A stretch of DNA of 64,000 nt. Origin: Corynebacterium pilosum DSM 20521 = CIP 103422 (GTDB lineage: Bacteria; Actinomycetota; Actinomycetes; Mycobacteriales; Mycobacteriaceae). The position numbers and the translations under genes were made by a program. The DNA is taken from positions 118,218 to 182,217 of the forward strand of contig NZ_KB892461.1 in assembly GCF_000373805.1 (NCBI RefSeq), given 5' to 3'. The number at the start of each line of letters is the position of its first letter. The first letter of the stretch is position 1. The notes under the pieces are model-generated. The model was not told where the DNA came from. It was given only the letters and a program-made list of their open reading frames with translations, and made no database searches. Shown one piece after another: positions 1-9,141 of the stretch.

Positions 1-1606
1 CGGTCACCTCGTCAGCGAAGACCGTCTCGTCGACGTCGAGTTCCTCCGGGTTCGCCAACTTATCTGCGTTGTAACGCTTAAAACGACGACGAGTGACCTC
101 CGCGATCGATCCCACATCATCGCTGCGCCCGTCACCCGCGGCCTCCTTGATGCGGTAACGCCGGTAGTCATTCTTCTTCGGCAGCCCGTCCTCGAACACC
201 ACCAGCGACGCCACCACATCCGTACCCTGGATGTGCGAAATATCAGTGCACTCAATGCGCAGCGGAGCTTGATCCAACCCCAGAGCATCCTGGATATCCT
301 GCAATGCTTGCGAACGCGCTGTGAGGTCACCCACGCGCTTCAACTTGTGCTGATGCAACGCTTCCACCGCGTTACGGTGCACCGTCTCCATCAACGCGGC
401 CTTATCCCCGCGCTGCGGTACACGCAGATCAACCTGTGCACCACGCAACTCGCTGAGCAGTACCTGGACTTCCTCTGCCTCATCAGGCATGACCTCCACG
501 AGGATCTCGCGAGGCACCGGGTTGTAGACACGCACTGGAGCGTGCGACTCCTGGTCCACTCCCCTGCGGCGAATCTTGGTCTGATCGATTTTCTTGTCTT
601 CTTCGGCTTCAGCTTCGGCGCGCTCTACCGCATCCGAGTAGTACTGGACGAGGAAATTTTGCATCAGCACCGGGACTGCCGGATCCGGCTCTCCATCGTC
701 GCGACGCTCCATGCTGCCTGGCTCATCGCCGGTCTTTTCGACGACCCACCCCCGCTGGGCACGGATCCTTCCGTCCCGCACATTGAACACCTGCACTGCC
801 GCTTCAAGCTCGTCAGTAGAAAAGGCGATGACATCGGCATCCGTGTCCGTGCTGAGCACGACGGTTTGGCGCTCCGTTACCTTCTTTATGGCATCAAGGT
901 CATCGCGCAGTTTGGCGGCCTTCTCGAACTCGAGGTTCTCGCTGGCCTCCATCATGCGGCGTGTGAGCTCCTTCGTGACAGGTTCTGTGCGCCCCGACAA
1001 GAAGCCCATGAAGCCGGAGACGATCTCGTCGTGCTGCGCCTCGTCGACACGCCCGACGCACGGGGCCGCGCACTTGTCGATATAGCCCAGCAAGCAAGGC
1101 CTGCCCAGTGACTCGTGCCGGTTAAATACTCCCTCGGAGCAGGTGCGCACCGGAAAGACTCGGGTGAGCAGGTCGAGGGTCTCGCGCACGGCCCACGCAT
1201 GCGAATAAGGGCCGAAATAGCGCACGCCCTTACGCTTCAGTCCACGATAGAAAAACGCGCGCGGAAATTTCTCCCCCACGCTGACTGCCAGCATGGGATA
1301 GGTCTTATCGTCGCGGTACATGACGTTGAACCACGGATCAAAGCGCTTAATCCACGTATATTCCAGCTGCAGCGCTTCGACTTCGCTGGCCACCACGGTC
1401 CACTCCACCTGAGAAGCAGTGAACACCATCTGCTTCGTGCGGGGGTGCAGCTGGGCTGGGTCCTGGAAGTAGTTCGACAGGCGAGCGCGGAGATTCTTCG
1501 CCTTGCCGACGTACACGACACGCCCTGAATCGTCGCGAAATTTATACACGCCCGGGTCCGTCGGAATGGTTCCAGGGGCCGGGCGGTAGGTATTCGGATG
1601 TGCCAC
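1..1606 (-). CDS. uvrC: UvrABC system protein C (excinuclease subunit C), 3' end cut by window edge
   Basis: UvrC makes the two incisions around bulky DNA lesions handed over by UvrA/UvrB in nucleotide excision repair. The GTG at 1606 opens a frame that stays open to the window edge (535 complete codons). The N-terminus carries the GIY-YIG nuclease (GVYKF, then [14 protein letters not shown], residues about 19-43), a UVR helix near residue 225 ([12 protein letters not shown]) and the start of the RNase H-like domain at [10 protein letters not shown], with its Asp at residue 455. The rest of that domain and the helix-hairpin-helix tail lie outside the window. The gene starts 3 nt after the PH-protein stop, so the two are probably co-transcribed. 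The family assignment is secure. Confidence 0.96.
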   Translation of the reverse strand, partial: MAHPNTYRPAPGTIPTDPGVYKFRDDSGRVVYVGKAKNLRARLSNYFQDPAQLHPRTKQMVFTASQVEWTVVASEVEALQLEYTWIKRFDPWFNVMYRDDKTYPMLAVSVGEKFPRAFFYRGLKRKGVRYFGPYSHAWAVRETLDLLTRVFPVRTCSEGVFNRHESLGRPCLLGYIDKCAAPCVGRVDEAQHDEIVSGFMGFLSGRTEPVTKELTRRMMEASENLEFEKAAKLRDDLDAIKKVTERQTVVLSTDTDADVIAFSTDELEAAVQVFNVRDGRIRAQRGWVVEKTGDEPGSMERRDDGEPDPAVPVLMQNFLVQYYSDAVERAEAEAEEDKKIDQTKIRRRGVDQESHAPVRVYNPVPREILVEVMPDEAEEVQVLLSELRGAQVDLRVPQRGDKAALMETVHRNAVEALHQHKLKRVGDLTARSQALQDIQDALGLDQAPLRIECTDISHIQGTDVVASLVVFEDGLPKKNDYRRYRIKEAAGDGRSDDVGSIAEVTRRRFKRYNADKLANPEELDVDETVFADEVT

Positions 1607-1609
1607 AGA

Positions 1610-2155
1610 CTAATCTTCCGGCATGTACTTGGACTCTAGGACGCGGAACTGGCGTACATACTCCAGTGCCTTTTCACGGTCAGCCGACTGGATCGCCCAC
1701 AGCGGAACGTACTCAAACTCGGGCAACTCCAAACGCGCCATCTTTGAGCCCTGCGGGAAGCTCAGGCCGTAAATGACGACCCAGCTATAAAAACGAGTGC
1801 CGATCATGTTGCGGACCTCAACACCGTCTGCGTTGGCGCGCACGCGTGGGCGGTTCAGCGCAATCCAGGAAAGAATGGAAATGATGACGCCGATCAGCGG
1901 ATAAGCCCACTTATCAATCGGGGTGATGGTTGCGCCGGTGAATTCGATGTCCACCACGACGCCCATGAAGATATGGATCAGCATGACGACGATCACCCAG
2001 CCGATTGCCACCTTGCGCAGGAAATTCGAGGTCGCCTCAAACTCCCAGGGCTTATCAGTGGTGGCCGCAAATGGGTCGGCCGCGTTCATGATCGCGATTT
2101 CGCGGTCTGTGAGTCCACCCGGGGTGTTCTTAGTGTTTGGTGTATTCTCGTCCAC
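1610..2155 (-). CDS. PH domain-containing membrane protein
   Basis: This 181-residue protein has a Pro/Thr-rich N-terminus, two predicted membrane helices (about residues 49-68 and 84-101) and a C-terminal beta-rich segment (about 105-175, beginning RVRANADGVEVRN) that fits the small bacterial PH-like domain found next to actinobacterial rib and uvrC genes. It starts with GTG at 2155 with no strong ribosome binding site. It lies between ribH (68 nt upstream) and uvrC. Its function is unknown; membrane anchoring with a cytosolic PH-like module is all the sequence supports. Confidence 0.8.
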   Translation of the reverse strand: MDENTPNTKNTPGGLTDREIAIMNAADPFAATTDKPWEFEATSNFLRKVAIGWVIVVMLIHIFMGVVVDIEFTGATITPIDKWAYPLIGVIISILSWIALNRPRVRANADGVEVRNMIGTRFYSWVVIYGLSFPQGSKMARLELPEFEYVPLWAIQSADREKALEYVRQFRVLESKYMPED

Positions 2156-2223
2156 TTAGTTTCGTCACCATTTCCACGCTTGATTGATCGTTACCTGATC
2201 CTAGTCCGCTCCGCGCGCGCCGA

Positions 2224-2706
2224 CTAATCGGCCGGAATGGCGCGCACCTTCTCTAGTTCCACCGCGGCCCCGAGGGCCGCACGCATCGCCTCGGCTCCCT
2301 TATCCTCGATGGCGCCGTCCCCGCCTGCTCGCGCCACAGCCTGCTCATGGGTGTTCACGGTAAGAACGCCGTTGCCTACCGGGGTCTGCTCGTCGAGAGC
2401 AATCCTGGTCAGTCCGGCGGTGACGGAGTCGCACACATAATTAAAGTGTGGTGTATCCCCACGGATCACGCAGCCCAGAGCCACCACGGCATCGTAGCGT
2501 TGAGCACACGCTTGGACGACCACGGGCAATTCCATGGCGCCGGCCACGGTGTATTCGTCGGCACGTGCGCCGGCATCCTTTGCCGCGGTGAGGGCGCGCT
2601 CGCGCATCGGTTCGACGATGTCGGCGTTCCACTGCGTGGTGATCACGGCCACGCGCATGCCTTCGGCCTTGACGGGTGCTGGTTCTGGTCGTCCTGTGGT
2701 TGCCAT
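2224..2706 (-). CDS. ribH: 6,7-dimethyl-8-ribityllumazine synthase
   Basis: RibH condenses 3,4-dihydroxy-2-butanone 4-phosphate with the ribityl-diaminopyrimidine to give lumazine, the penultimate step of riboflavin synthesis. The protein is 160 residues, normal for the family. Visible motifs are TTQWNADI (23-30), GAMELP (56-61), the loop [11 protein letters not shown] holding the catalytic His (H87), and NGVLT (112-116). I chose the ATG at 2706, where the conserved region starts, over longer in-frame starts that run into ribBA. It is the last gene of the ribD-ribC-ribBA-ribH run, 11 nt after the ribBA stop. Confidence 0.95.
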   Translation of the reverse strand: MATTGRPEPAPVKAEGMRVAVITTQWNADIVEPMRERALTAAKDAGARADEYTVAGAMELPVVVQACAQRYDAVVALGCVIRGDTPHFNYVCDSVTAGLTRIALDEQTPVGNGVLTVNTHEQAVARAGGDGAIEDKGAEAMRAALGAAVELEKVRAIPAD

Positions 2707-2717
2707 GTAATTCCTTG

Positions 2718-3971
2718 CTAGTGGTGGTCGGGATCGGCGTCCCATTGTTCGACGGCTGGCAGGTCGTGGCCCATCCGGTCGCGTTTAGTACGCAGGTAGC
2801 GGATATTCTCGCAGTTCGGGACGACGTCGATACGCACCCTTCCAGCGACCTGGGGGCCGAAGCCCGCGAGCGCCTCTGTCTTGAGGGGGTTGTTCGTCAT
2901 CAGCTGAAAAGACTTCACTCCCAGGTCCGCGAGGATCTGCCCGGCCACGGAATACTCCCGCGCGTCGGCCGGCAGCCCCTGCTCCAGATTTGCATCGACT
3001 GTGTCGAGGCCCTCGTCCTGGAGCTTATAGGCCTGAAGCTTGTTCATCAGGCCGATCCCGCGTCCCTCGTGGCCGCGGACGTAGACGATCACGCCCGCGC
3101 CTGCTTCCTGGACGCGGCGCATCGATTCGTGCAGTTGCTGGCCGCAATCGCAGCGCGTGGAGGCAAAAACATCGCCGGTAAGGCACTCTGAATGGACGCG
3201 CACCAGCACGTCCGAAGCCCCGGAGACGTCCCCGACGACCAGCGCTACGTGTTCGGTGCCGTCGATTACGTGCTTGTAGCCATGGGCGGTGAAGCGGCCA
3301 AACTCTGTGGGCAGTTGTGCCGTTGTCACGCGCTCGATGTGGGTTTCGGTGTGCTTGCGGTAAGCGATGAGCTGCTCGATGGAGATCATCTTCAGCCCAT
3401 GTTCGTCAGCAAAGCGGCGCAGCTCTGGGGCGCGCGCCATGTCGGTGGGGTCTTCTTCGGACACGACCTCGCACAACGCGCCGACAGGCTCAAGCCCCGC
3501 CATGCGCGTCAGATCCACCGCGGCCTCGGTGTGTCCGTCACGCTTGAGCACCCCGCCGCGACGAGCGCGCAAGGGCACCACGTGGCCGGGGCGGGTGAAG
3601 TCCTCAACCCCGCGCGCCGGATCTGCCAGGCGCGTGATGGTCTCTGAGCGTGAAGCGGCCGAGATGCCTGTGGTGCCGGTGGCGGCATCGACGGTCACGG
3701 TGTAGGCCGTGGAGCGCGCGTCCTCATTGCGGGCCACCATGGGCGGCAGGTTCAGCGCATCAGCCCGGTCATCCTCCATGGCCACGCAGATATAGCCGGA
3801 GGTGTAGCGCACCATGAAGGCCACTAAATCCGGGGTGGATTGCGCGGCGGCGAAAATGAGGTCGCCCTCGTTTTCACGTCCCTCGTCGTCCACAACAACC
3901 ACGGCCTCGCCACGAGCGATCGCGGCAACGGCCTCCTCGACGGAATCTAGGCGAATGGTGCTCTCGGTCAT
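2718..3971 (-). CDS. ribBA: Bifunctional 3,4-dihydroxy-2-butanone-4-phosphate synthase / GTP cyclohydrolase II
   Basis: This fused enzyme feeds both branches of riboflavin synthesis: the N-terminal half converts ribulose 5-phosphate (supplied by the neighbouring rpe product) and the C-terminal half opens GTP. The DHBP synthase domain (about 1-205) has [11 protein letters not shown] and [21 protein letters not shown]. The cyclohydrolase domain (about 210-417) has the zinc site [15 protein letters not shown] and [11 protein letters not shown]. At 417 residues it is full length. In the DHBP half the usual TGISAxDR motif reads TGISAASR, so the conserved Asp is Ser here. The ATG at 3971 lies 11 nt downstream of ribC. 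Confidence 0.96.
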   Translation of the reverse strand: MTESTIRLDSVEEAVAAIARGEAVVVVDDEGRENEGDLIFAAAQSTPDLVAFMVRYTSGYICVAMEDDRADALNLPPMVARNEDARSTAYTVTVDAATGTTGISAASRSETITRLADPARGVEDFTRPGHVVPLRARRGGVLKRDGHTEAAVDLTRMAGLEPVGALCEVVSEEDPTDMARAPELRRFADEHGLKMISIEQLIAYRKHTETHIERVTTAQLPTEFGRFTAHGYKHVIDGTEHVALVVGDVSGASDVLVRVHSECLTGDVFASTRCDCGQQLHESMRRVQEAGAGVIVYVRGHEGRGIGLMNKLQAYKLQDEGLDTVDANLEQGLPADAREYSVAGQILADLGVKSFQLMTNNPLKTEALAGFGPQVAGRVRIDVVPNCENIRYLRTKRDRMGHDLPAVEQWDADPDHH

Positions 3972-3982
3972 GAAAATAGACC

Positions 3983-4570
3983 TTACTTGGTCACCATTTT
4001 CTCAACGTACTTGGCCACAATATCGACCTCGATGTTCACCACATCACCGACAGCCAAGTCCCCCGCGGTGGTCTCCGCCAAGGTGGTGGGAATCAGTGAC
4101 ACCTCGAAATAGTCCTCACCCACCGCAGATACTGTGAGGGAGGTGCCGTTGACGGTGATCGAGCCCTTTTCGACGACATACCGCGCTAGTTGCTCCGGAA
4201 GCGAAAAGCGAAACACCTCCCAATGTTCGGAGGCCTCGCGGCTGAGCAGCTCCGCTACCCCGTCGACATGCCCCTGCACGATGTGGCCGCCGAAGCGCGC
4301 ACCGGCCTGCAAAGCGCGTTCCAGGTTCACCTTCGCCCCGGGCGCCAGCGCGCCCAGACCGGAGCGATCCAGCGACTCCTGCATCACGTCCGCGCTGAAC
4401 ACACCCTCCTCGATCGCGGTCACGGTCAAGCAGACACCGTTGACCGCGATCGAATCGCCCAGCGCAGCATCGGAGGTCACCAGTGGGGCGTCGATAGCGA
4501 TGCGCCGGGAATCACCCAAATCCTCAAGCTGGGTAACAGTGCCGATTTCTTCAACGAGTCCAGTAAACAT
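3983..4570 (-). CDS. ribC: Riboflavin synthase (alpha chain)
   Basis: This enzyme catalyses the last step of riboflavin synthesis, dismutation of two lumazine molecules. It is 195 residues with the invariant start MFTGLVEE and two tandem lumazine-binding repeats: the first ends near [10 protein letters not shown], and the second runs from [12 protein letters not shown] to [10 protein letters not shown]. The ATG at 4570 gives the canonical N-terminus, so the 10-residue in-frame extension upstream was rejected. The start lies inside the last 20 nt of ribD, which implies translational coupling. The gene is also called ribE in other species. Confidence 0.95.
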   Translation of the reverse strand: MFTGLVEEIGTVTQLEDLGDSRRIAIDAPLVTSDAALGDSIAVNGVCLTVTAIEEGVFSADVMQESLDRSGLGALAPGAKVNLERALQAGARFGGHIVQGHVDGVAELLSREASEHWEVFRFSLPEQLARYVVEKGSITVNGTSLTVSAVGEDYFEVSLIPTTLAETTAGDLAVGDVVNIEVDIVAKYVEKMVTK

Positions 4571-5534
4571 CCAAATCCTTTGCCATCTCAATGAGCACAT
4601 CGCCTTCGAAGTAGCTCGTATCTACTACCTCAAACCGCGGCATCTCCGTTAATGTTCCACCCAACCCACGCGCTAGCACGCCGCGCCCTGCGCCCATGAG
4701 CATCGGCGCGACATAGGCCTGCACGCAGTCGGCATAACCGGCCTCAACAAAGCTTGTAGTCAGCCCCGCCCCGCCCTCGACGAGAATGTCGCGCACGCCC
4801 TCGTCGTACAGCGCGCTCAAGGCTTCATCGATCGTCGGAAATTGCTCATACCCCAGGCGCGTCAGGTTTCCTTCGGGCACATCGCGCGTGCCGACGACCA
4901 CCCTTCGCGGCTGCTGATCACGCAGGGACCCATCGGGGTAGCGGGCGGTCAGGGAGGGATCGTCGGCAAGTACGGTGCCGGTCCCCACGACGATCGCATC
5001 CCGCCGAGCACGGTCAACATGGACGTGCTCGCGCGCAGCGGGGCCGGTGATCCACTGGCTGGTGCCGTCGGGTGCGGCGGTAAAGCCGTCGACGCTGGCT
5101 GCGAACTTGATAGTCACCGCTGGGCGTTTCAGGCGCATGCTGGTCAGCCACGGGATCAGGTCCGGGACAACGTGGCGGTGGTACACCGCCTCGACCCCTC
5201 GCGAATGCAGGTACTGCGCTCCCCCGCTGGCCTGCAGGTTCGGATCCGGGGTGAGATAAATGACGCGGGAGATTCCAGCCTCGGCCAGCGCATGCGAACA
5301 CGGCCCAGTCCGGCCTGTGTGGTTGCACGGCTCCAAGGTCACCACAGCGGTGGCCCCGCGGGCGCGTTCTCCTGCTTTGCGCAGGGCGACGATTTCCGCG
5401 TGCGCGCCGCCCGCCGGCTCAGTCCCGCCGGTGGCAATCAGCGCGCCGCGCTCGTCGTAAAGCGCGCACCCGACAGGTGGATTGGGGCTGGTCGTGCCGC
5501 GGACCTCACGTCCGGCCGCGAGGGCGTCCGACAC
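4551..5534 (-). CDS. ribD: Bifunctional riboflavin deaminase/reductase RibD
   Basis: RibD deaminates the GTP cyclohydrolase II product and then reduces its ribosyl side chain. The N-terminal deaminase has SPNPPVGCALY, HAEIVAL (zinc His and catalytic Glu) and PCNHTGRTGPC. The C-terminal reductase begins near VDGFTAAPDGTSQWITG and includes GTGTVLADDP. I chose the GTG at 5534, one base after the rpe stop, giving 327 residues. The frame stays open further upstream, but that stretch lies inside rpe and has no homology I recognise. The 3' end overlaps ribC by 20 nt. Confidence 0.93.
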   Translation of the reverse strand: MSDALAAGREVRGTTSPNPPVGCALYDERGALIATGGTEPAGGAHAEIVALRKAGERARGATAVVTLEPCNHTGRTGPCSHALAEAGISRVIYLTPDPNLQASGGAQYLHSRGVEAVYHRHVVPDLIPWLTSMRLKRPAVTIKFAASVDGFTAAPDGTSQWITGPAAREHVHVDRARRDAIVVGTGTVLADDPSLTARYPDGSLRDQQPRRVVVGTRDVPEGNLTRLGYEQFPTIDEALSALYDEGVRDILVEGGAGLTTSFVEAGYADCVQAYVAPMLMGAGRGVLARGLGGTLTEMPRFEVVDTSYFEGDVLIEMAKDLDVYWTR

Positions 5535-5535
5535 T

Positions 5536-6189
5536 TTAGGACGCAAGCTTGCGCAGCTCCTCCACCGCGGCGCCCGGGTCCTCCTTGCCGAAGACGGCGG
5601 AGCCAGCGACAAAAGCGTCAGCGCCAGCGGCCGCGCCCTGGGCGATGGTCTCGGTATTGATCCCGCCGTCGAGCTCAATGATGCAGTCCAGGCCGCGCTC
5701 GTCGATGGCAGCACGCAGGGCGCGGACCTTGTCCATCATCTCGGGCATGAACTTTTGCCCACCGAACCCAGGTTCGACGGTCATGACGATCACTTCGTCG
5801 AAGTGCTCCAGGTCATCCAGGTAGGGCTCAATCGGGGTATCGGGCTTGATGGCAAAACCTGCCTGGCAGCCCTTCTCCTTCAACAGCTTCGCGGCGGCCA
5901 CGTGGTCGTCGGTCGCCTCCACGTGGAAAATAATGCGGTCAGCGCCAGCCTTGATATAGGTATCGAACCACTTCTCCGGCTCCTCGATCATCACGTGCAC
6001 GTCCATGAACTGGTCGGTCACGCCGTCGACGGCCGTAGTCACGTCCGGGCCGAAAGAGAGGTTCGGAACGAAATGGCCGTCCATGATATCCACGTGAATC
6101 CAGTCCGCATTCGGGACCTTCAACACGTCGGCGCCCAGGTTGGCGTAATCGGCGGCAAGGATAGATGGGGCAATATATGGTGCAGACAT
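5536..6189 (-). CDS. rpe: Ribulose-phosphate 3-epimerase
   Basis: Rpe interconverts ribulose 5-phosphate and xylulose 5-phosphate in the pentose phosphate pathway. Its placement directly before ribD fits supply of ribulose 5-phosphate to RibBA. The protein is a 217-residue TIM barrel with SILAADYANLG, WIHVDIMDGHFVPNLSFGP (metal ligands), MTVEPGFGGQKFM and VAGSAVFG. The ATG at 6189 begins MSAPYIAPSIL, the normal family start. The stop codon is followed after one base by the ribD GTG. Confidence 0.96.
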   Translation of the reverse strand: MSAPYIAPSILAADYANLGADVLKVPNADWIHVDIMDGHFVPNLSFGPDVTTAVDGVTDQFMDVHVMIEEPEKWFDTYIKAGADRIIFHVEATDDHVAAAKLLKEKGCQAGFAIKPDTPIEPYLDDLEHFDEVIVMTVEPGFGGQKFMPEMMDKVRALRAAIDERGLDCIIELDGGINTETIAQGAAAGADAFVAGSAVFGKEDPGAAVEELRKLAS

Positions 6190-6199
6190 ACCCCTGATC

Positions 6200-7624
6200 C
6201 TACTCCCCCTTCTTCCGCAACACTGCAAAGAACATCGCATCAGTGCCGTGGCGGTGCGGCCACATCTGAACACTCAAGTTGTCACCGGTATTTTCCATGC
6301 CACCGGTATAGCCGTGCGCGTCTTCCTCAGTGACCTCACCAGTAGCAAGCAGCTTATCGACGACGCCCCGGGTCTCGCGCAGGTCAGGCGAGCAGGTGGA
6401 ATAGACCACCACGCCACCCGGCTTCACCAGCTCCACCGCGCTGCGCAGGAGCTCTTCCTGCAGGACCGTGAGCTCGGCGATGTCCGATTCCTGTTTGCGC
6501 CAGCGCGCCTCAGGCCGACGCCTCAAAGCGCCGAGGCCGGAGCAGGGGGCGTCGACAAGCACGCGGTCAAAACCGGGCTCCAAGCCGGGGGCGCGGCCAT
6601 CAGCGACGTGCACGGTGACGGGCTGGCCGGCGACCGTCTTGCGGATCAGATCTGCCCTGTGGGAGGAGACCTCCACCGCGTCGACGTGCGCCCCGTCGAT
6701 CGCGGCCAACGACGCCATCAGCGCCGCCTTGCCCCCCGGGCCCGCGCACAGGTCGAGCCAGCGGCCCTGGTCCTCATCGACGGGCACTTCGGTGACCGCA
6801 CGAGCAATCAGCTGCGAGCCCTCGTCCTGGACGGCAGCCATGCCATCGCGCACCGGCTGCAGTTGCCCGGGATCGCCCTGCTCCAAATAGACCGCATAGG
6901 GAGAGTATTTGCCTTCCTCGCCACCGGTGATCAGCGCAAGCTCTTCGGCAGAAATCTCTCCGGGGCGCGCCACGAGGTGGACGACTGGGCGTTCGGAATC
7001 GGCACGCAGCGCCTCCTCCAATTCCCCTAAGCCCAGCGCGCGGGAAAAAGACCGCGCGATCCACTCCGGGTGCGCGGTGCGAAACGCCACCGCCGCCAGC
7101 TCGCCGCTTGGCGTCAGTTGCTTAATCCATTCTTGCGGCTTGGTACGGCTGATCGAGCGCAAAATCCCGTTGGTAAAGCCCTTGGCCTTGTCCTGGCCTG
7201 CTTCTTCCACGAGGCGTACCGACGTATCCACCGCCGCGTGTGGCTCAACACGCGTGTACAGCAGCTGATAGGCACCAAGGCGCAGCGCGTCAAGCACCTC
7301 TGGAGCGATCTGATCAAGGCTTCTCGACGAGCACTTCCCAATCACCGCGTCCACCACGCCCAGATTGCGCAGCGTGCCGTAGGTCAGCTCCGTGGCAAAG
7401 GCGGCATCGCGGCCTGTGATCTTGCGCTCCCGCAACAGGTTCGGCAACGTCAAGTTGGCATAGGCGCCATCGCCGCTGACGCGTTGTAGCACGTCGAAGG
7501 CTGCGCGGCGTGGCTCATCCACCCCTGCCGTATTTTTCCGCTGGGGTTTCTGCTTCTGTTGTGCCCGTTCAGGCTTGGGCGCTTGTCGACGACCGGACGT
7601 ACGCGACCGAAATCCACCACTCAC
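6200..7624 (-). CDS. rsmB: 16S rRNA (cytosine(967)-C(5))-methyltransferase
   Basis: RsmB (Sun/Fmu) methylates C967 of 16S rRNA. The 474-residue protein has a basic, Gln/Lys-rich N-terminal tail (about 1-35), a NusB-like RNA-binding domain (about 36-170) and a Rossmann methyltransferase domain. The latter has the SAM loop [14 protein letters not shown] and two catalytic cysteines in DAPCSGLG and YSTCSPD. Its ATG overlaps the fmt stop by four bases (ATGA), as expected for coupled translation initiation genes. Confidence 0.95.
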   Translation of the reverse strand: MSGGFRSRTSGRRQAPKPERAQQKQKPQRKNTAGVDEPRRAAFDVLQRVSGDGAYANLTLPNLLRERKITGRDAAFATELTYGTLRNLGVVDAVIGKCSSRSLDQIAPEVLDALRLGAYQLLYTRVEPHAAVDTSVRLVEEAGQDKAKGFTNGILRSISRTKPQEWIKQLTPSGELAAVAFRTAHPEWIARSFSRALGLGELEEALRADSERPVVHLVARPGEISAEELALITGGEEGKYSPYAVYLEQGDPGQLQPVRDGMAAVQDEGSQLIARAVTEVPVDEDQGRWLDLCAGPGGKAALMASLAAIDGAHVDAVEVSSHRADLIRKTVAGQPVTVHVADGRAPGLEPGFDRVLVDAPCSGLGALRRRPEARWRKQESDIAELTVLQEELLRSAVELVKPGGVVVYSTCSPDLRETRGVVDKLLATGEVTEEDAHGYTGGMENTGDNLSVQMWPHRHGTDAMFFAVLRKKGE

Positions 7625-8556
7625 TGGAACACCACTTCACCTTCACTGTTATAGCCACGCGCCCATGCGGCAGCATGCATCATCTTCTTCCCCGGCGGCT
7701 GAGCGGTACCCAGCACGACATCAGTGGTCGCGGTACCCACGTAGACAGCGTTCTTCTCTGCGCGCACATGCCCAGGAGCCAGAGTGTCTTCCTCACTCAC
7801 TGTGACCGGCCCAAGTTTGAAGCGCTCGTCGTTAAGCGTGGTCCACGCCCCAGGCCCAGGCGTATGTGCCCGGATGTGCCGATCAATCGCGAAGGCCGGT
7901 GCGTCCCAGGAAATGCGGGCGTCCTCCGTGGTGATCTTCGCGGCATGGGTGGCCTCCCCGCGCTGCGGCTGCGGGTCCGCCTGGCCGGAGGCGAGCAGAT
8001 CCATCGTGGCGGTCAGCAAGTCCGCGCCCGAATAGGCCAGCCGGGTCAACAGGTCATCCGCGGTGTCGGTGTCCCGAATCTCCTCGGTGACCGTGCCTAA
8101 AATATCGCCGGTATCCAAGCCCTCGTCGATGCGGAACGTCGTGGCACCAGTGATCTCGTCGCCTGCGCGAATCGCGGCCTGCACCGGCGCGGCACCACGC
8201 CACGCCGGAAGCAGCGAAAAGTGCAGATTCACCCAACCGTGCGTCGGCACGTCCAGCAGATCCTTCGGCACAAGGTTGCCGTAGGCCACCACGGGAATCG
8301 CCTCAGGGGCAAGCTCTTGTAGACGGGCACGCACCGCCTCGCCGTCGTCGGTGCCAGCCTTCAGCGTTGTCGGGGTGAGCACCTCAATGCCGTGCTCGAC
8401 CGCCAGTGCCTTCACCGGCGAAGGATGCAGCGTCCTGCCCCGGCCACGGCGGGCATCGGGGCGCGTAATCACCGCCACCACTTCATGGTCAGAGGCCAGT
8501 AACTTCTCTAAGGCCACCACCGCAGGTTCCGGGGTTCCAGCAAAAACCAATTTCAT
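7621..8556 (-). CDS. fmt: Methionyl-tRNA formyltransferase
   Basis: Fmt formylates initiator Met-tRNA with 10-formyl-tetrahydrofolate. It is 311 residues, full length. The catalytic Asn-His-Asp triad sits in [18 protein letters not shown] and GLDTGDIL, and the N-terminal [15 protein letters not shown] starts the Rossmann fold. The ribosome binding site AGGAGG, about 10 nt before the ATG at 8556, is embedded in the last codons and stop of def. The deformylase and transformylase genes are therefore tightly coupled, and rsmB follows with an ATGA overlap. Confidence 0.96.
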   Translation of the reverse strand: MKLVFAGTPEPAVVALEKLLASDHEVVAVITRPDARRGRGRTLHPSPVKALAVEHGIEVLTPTTLKAGTDDGEAVRARLQELAPEAIPVVAYGNLVPKDLLDVPTHGWVNLHFSLLPAWRGAAPVQAAIRAGDEITGATTFRIDEGLDTGDILGTVTEEIRDTDTADDLLTRLAYSGADLLTATMDLLASGQADPQPQRGEATHAAKITTEDARISWDAPAFAIDRHIRAHTPGPGAWTTLNDERFKLGPVTVSEEDTLAPGHVRAEKNAVYVGTATTDVVLGTAQPPGKKMMHAAAWARGYNSEGEVVFQ

Positions 8557-8561
8557 CGTCG

Positions 8562-9074
8562 TTAGTCCTCCTTAAACCAATCGGCAGCACGGATCTGCCC
8601 CATCGCGGCCTTACGCACCTCCGGCTCAAGCCGCTTCAAAAACAGCACGCCGTCGAGATGATCCGTCTCATGCTGAATGCACCGCGCCATCAGGCCCGAA
8701 GCCTCCAGCGCCAGCGGGCGCCCATGCACGTCCTGGCCGCGCACCACCACCGTGTTGTAGCGCTGCGTCTCAGCCGAAATATCAGGGATAGACAAACAGC
8801 CCTCCGCGCCCAACTGCATCACATCGCCCACAGGCTCCCACACCGGATTGATGATCGCGCCGCGCAGACCCGACTCAACGTGGGAACAATCGAACACAAA
8901 CACACGCTTCAACACACCAGTTTGATTGGCGGCCAGCCCCACCCCGCCAGCAGCGTCCATGGTGTCCAGCATGTCGTCGACAAGCGCGCGCAAAGACGCA
9001 TCAAATTCGGTGATCTCGCTGGCGCGCGAAGTAAGCACGGGGTCCCCGAACAGCCGGATCTCGCGGATAGTCAT
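8562..9074 (-). CDS. def: Peptide deformylase
   Basis: Def removes the N-formyl group from nascent proteins and is functionally paired with the adjacent fmt. The 170-residue protein has all three signature motifs: [13 protein letters not shown] (metal Cys) and QHETDHLDG (HExxH-type metal and catalytic residues). The ATG at 9074 begins [14 protein letters not shown]. It lies 5 nt upstream of fmt and 67 nt after the priA stop. No unusual residues were seen. Confidence 0.96.
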   Translation of the reverse strand: MTIREIRLFGDPVLTSRASEITEFDASLRALVDDMLDTMDAAGGVGLAANQTGVLKRVFVFDCSHVESGLRGAIINPVWEPVGDVMQLGAEGCLSIPDISAETQRYNTVVVRGQDVHGRPLALEASGLMARCIQHETDHLDGVLFLKRLEPEVRKAAMGQIRAADWFKED

Positions 9075-9141
9075 CCTGTGTGGTGCACCTTTCCCAAAAC
9101 TGTTAAATGTACGGGCACCAAGTCTACTCGGTCTGCTTCCC

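Noticed and set aside
4551..6200. Search for an FMN riboswitch before the rib genes
   Set aside because: The rpe-ribD-ribC-ribBA-ribH genes are separated by at most about 11 nt or overlap, leaving no room for the aptamer; none was seen upstream either.
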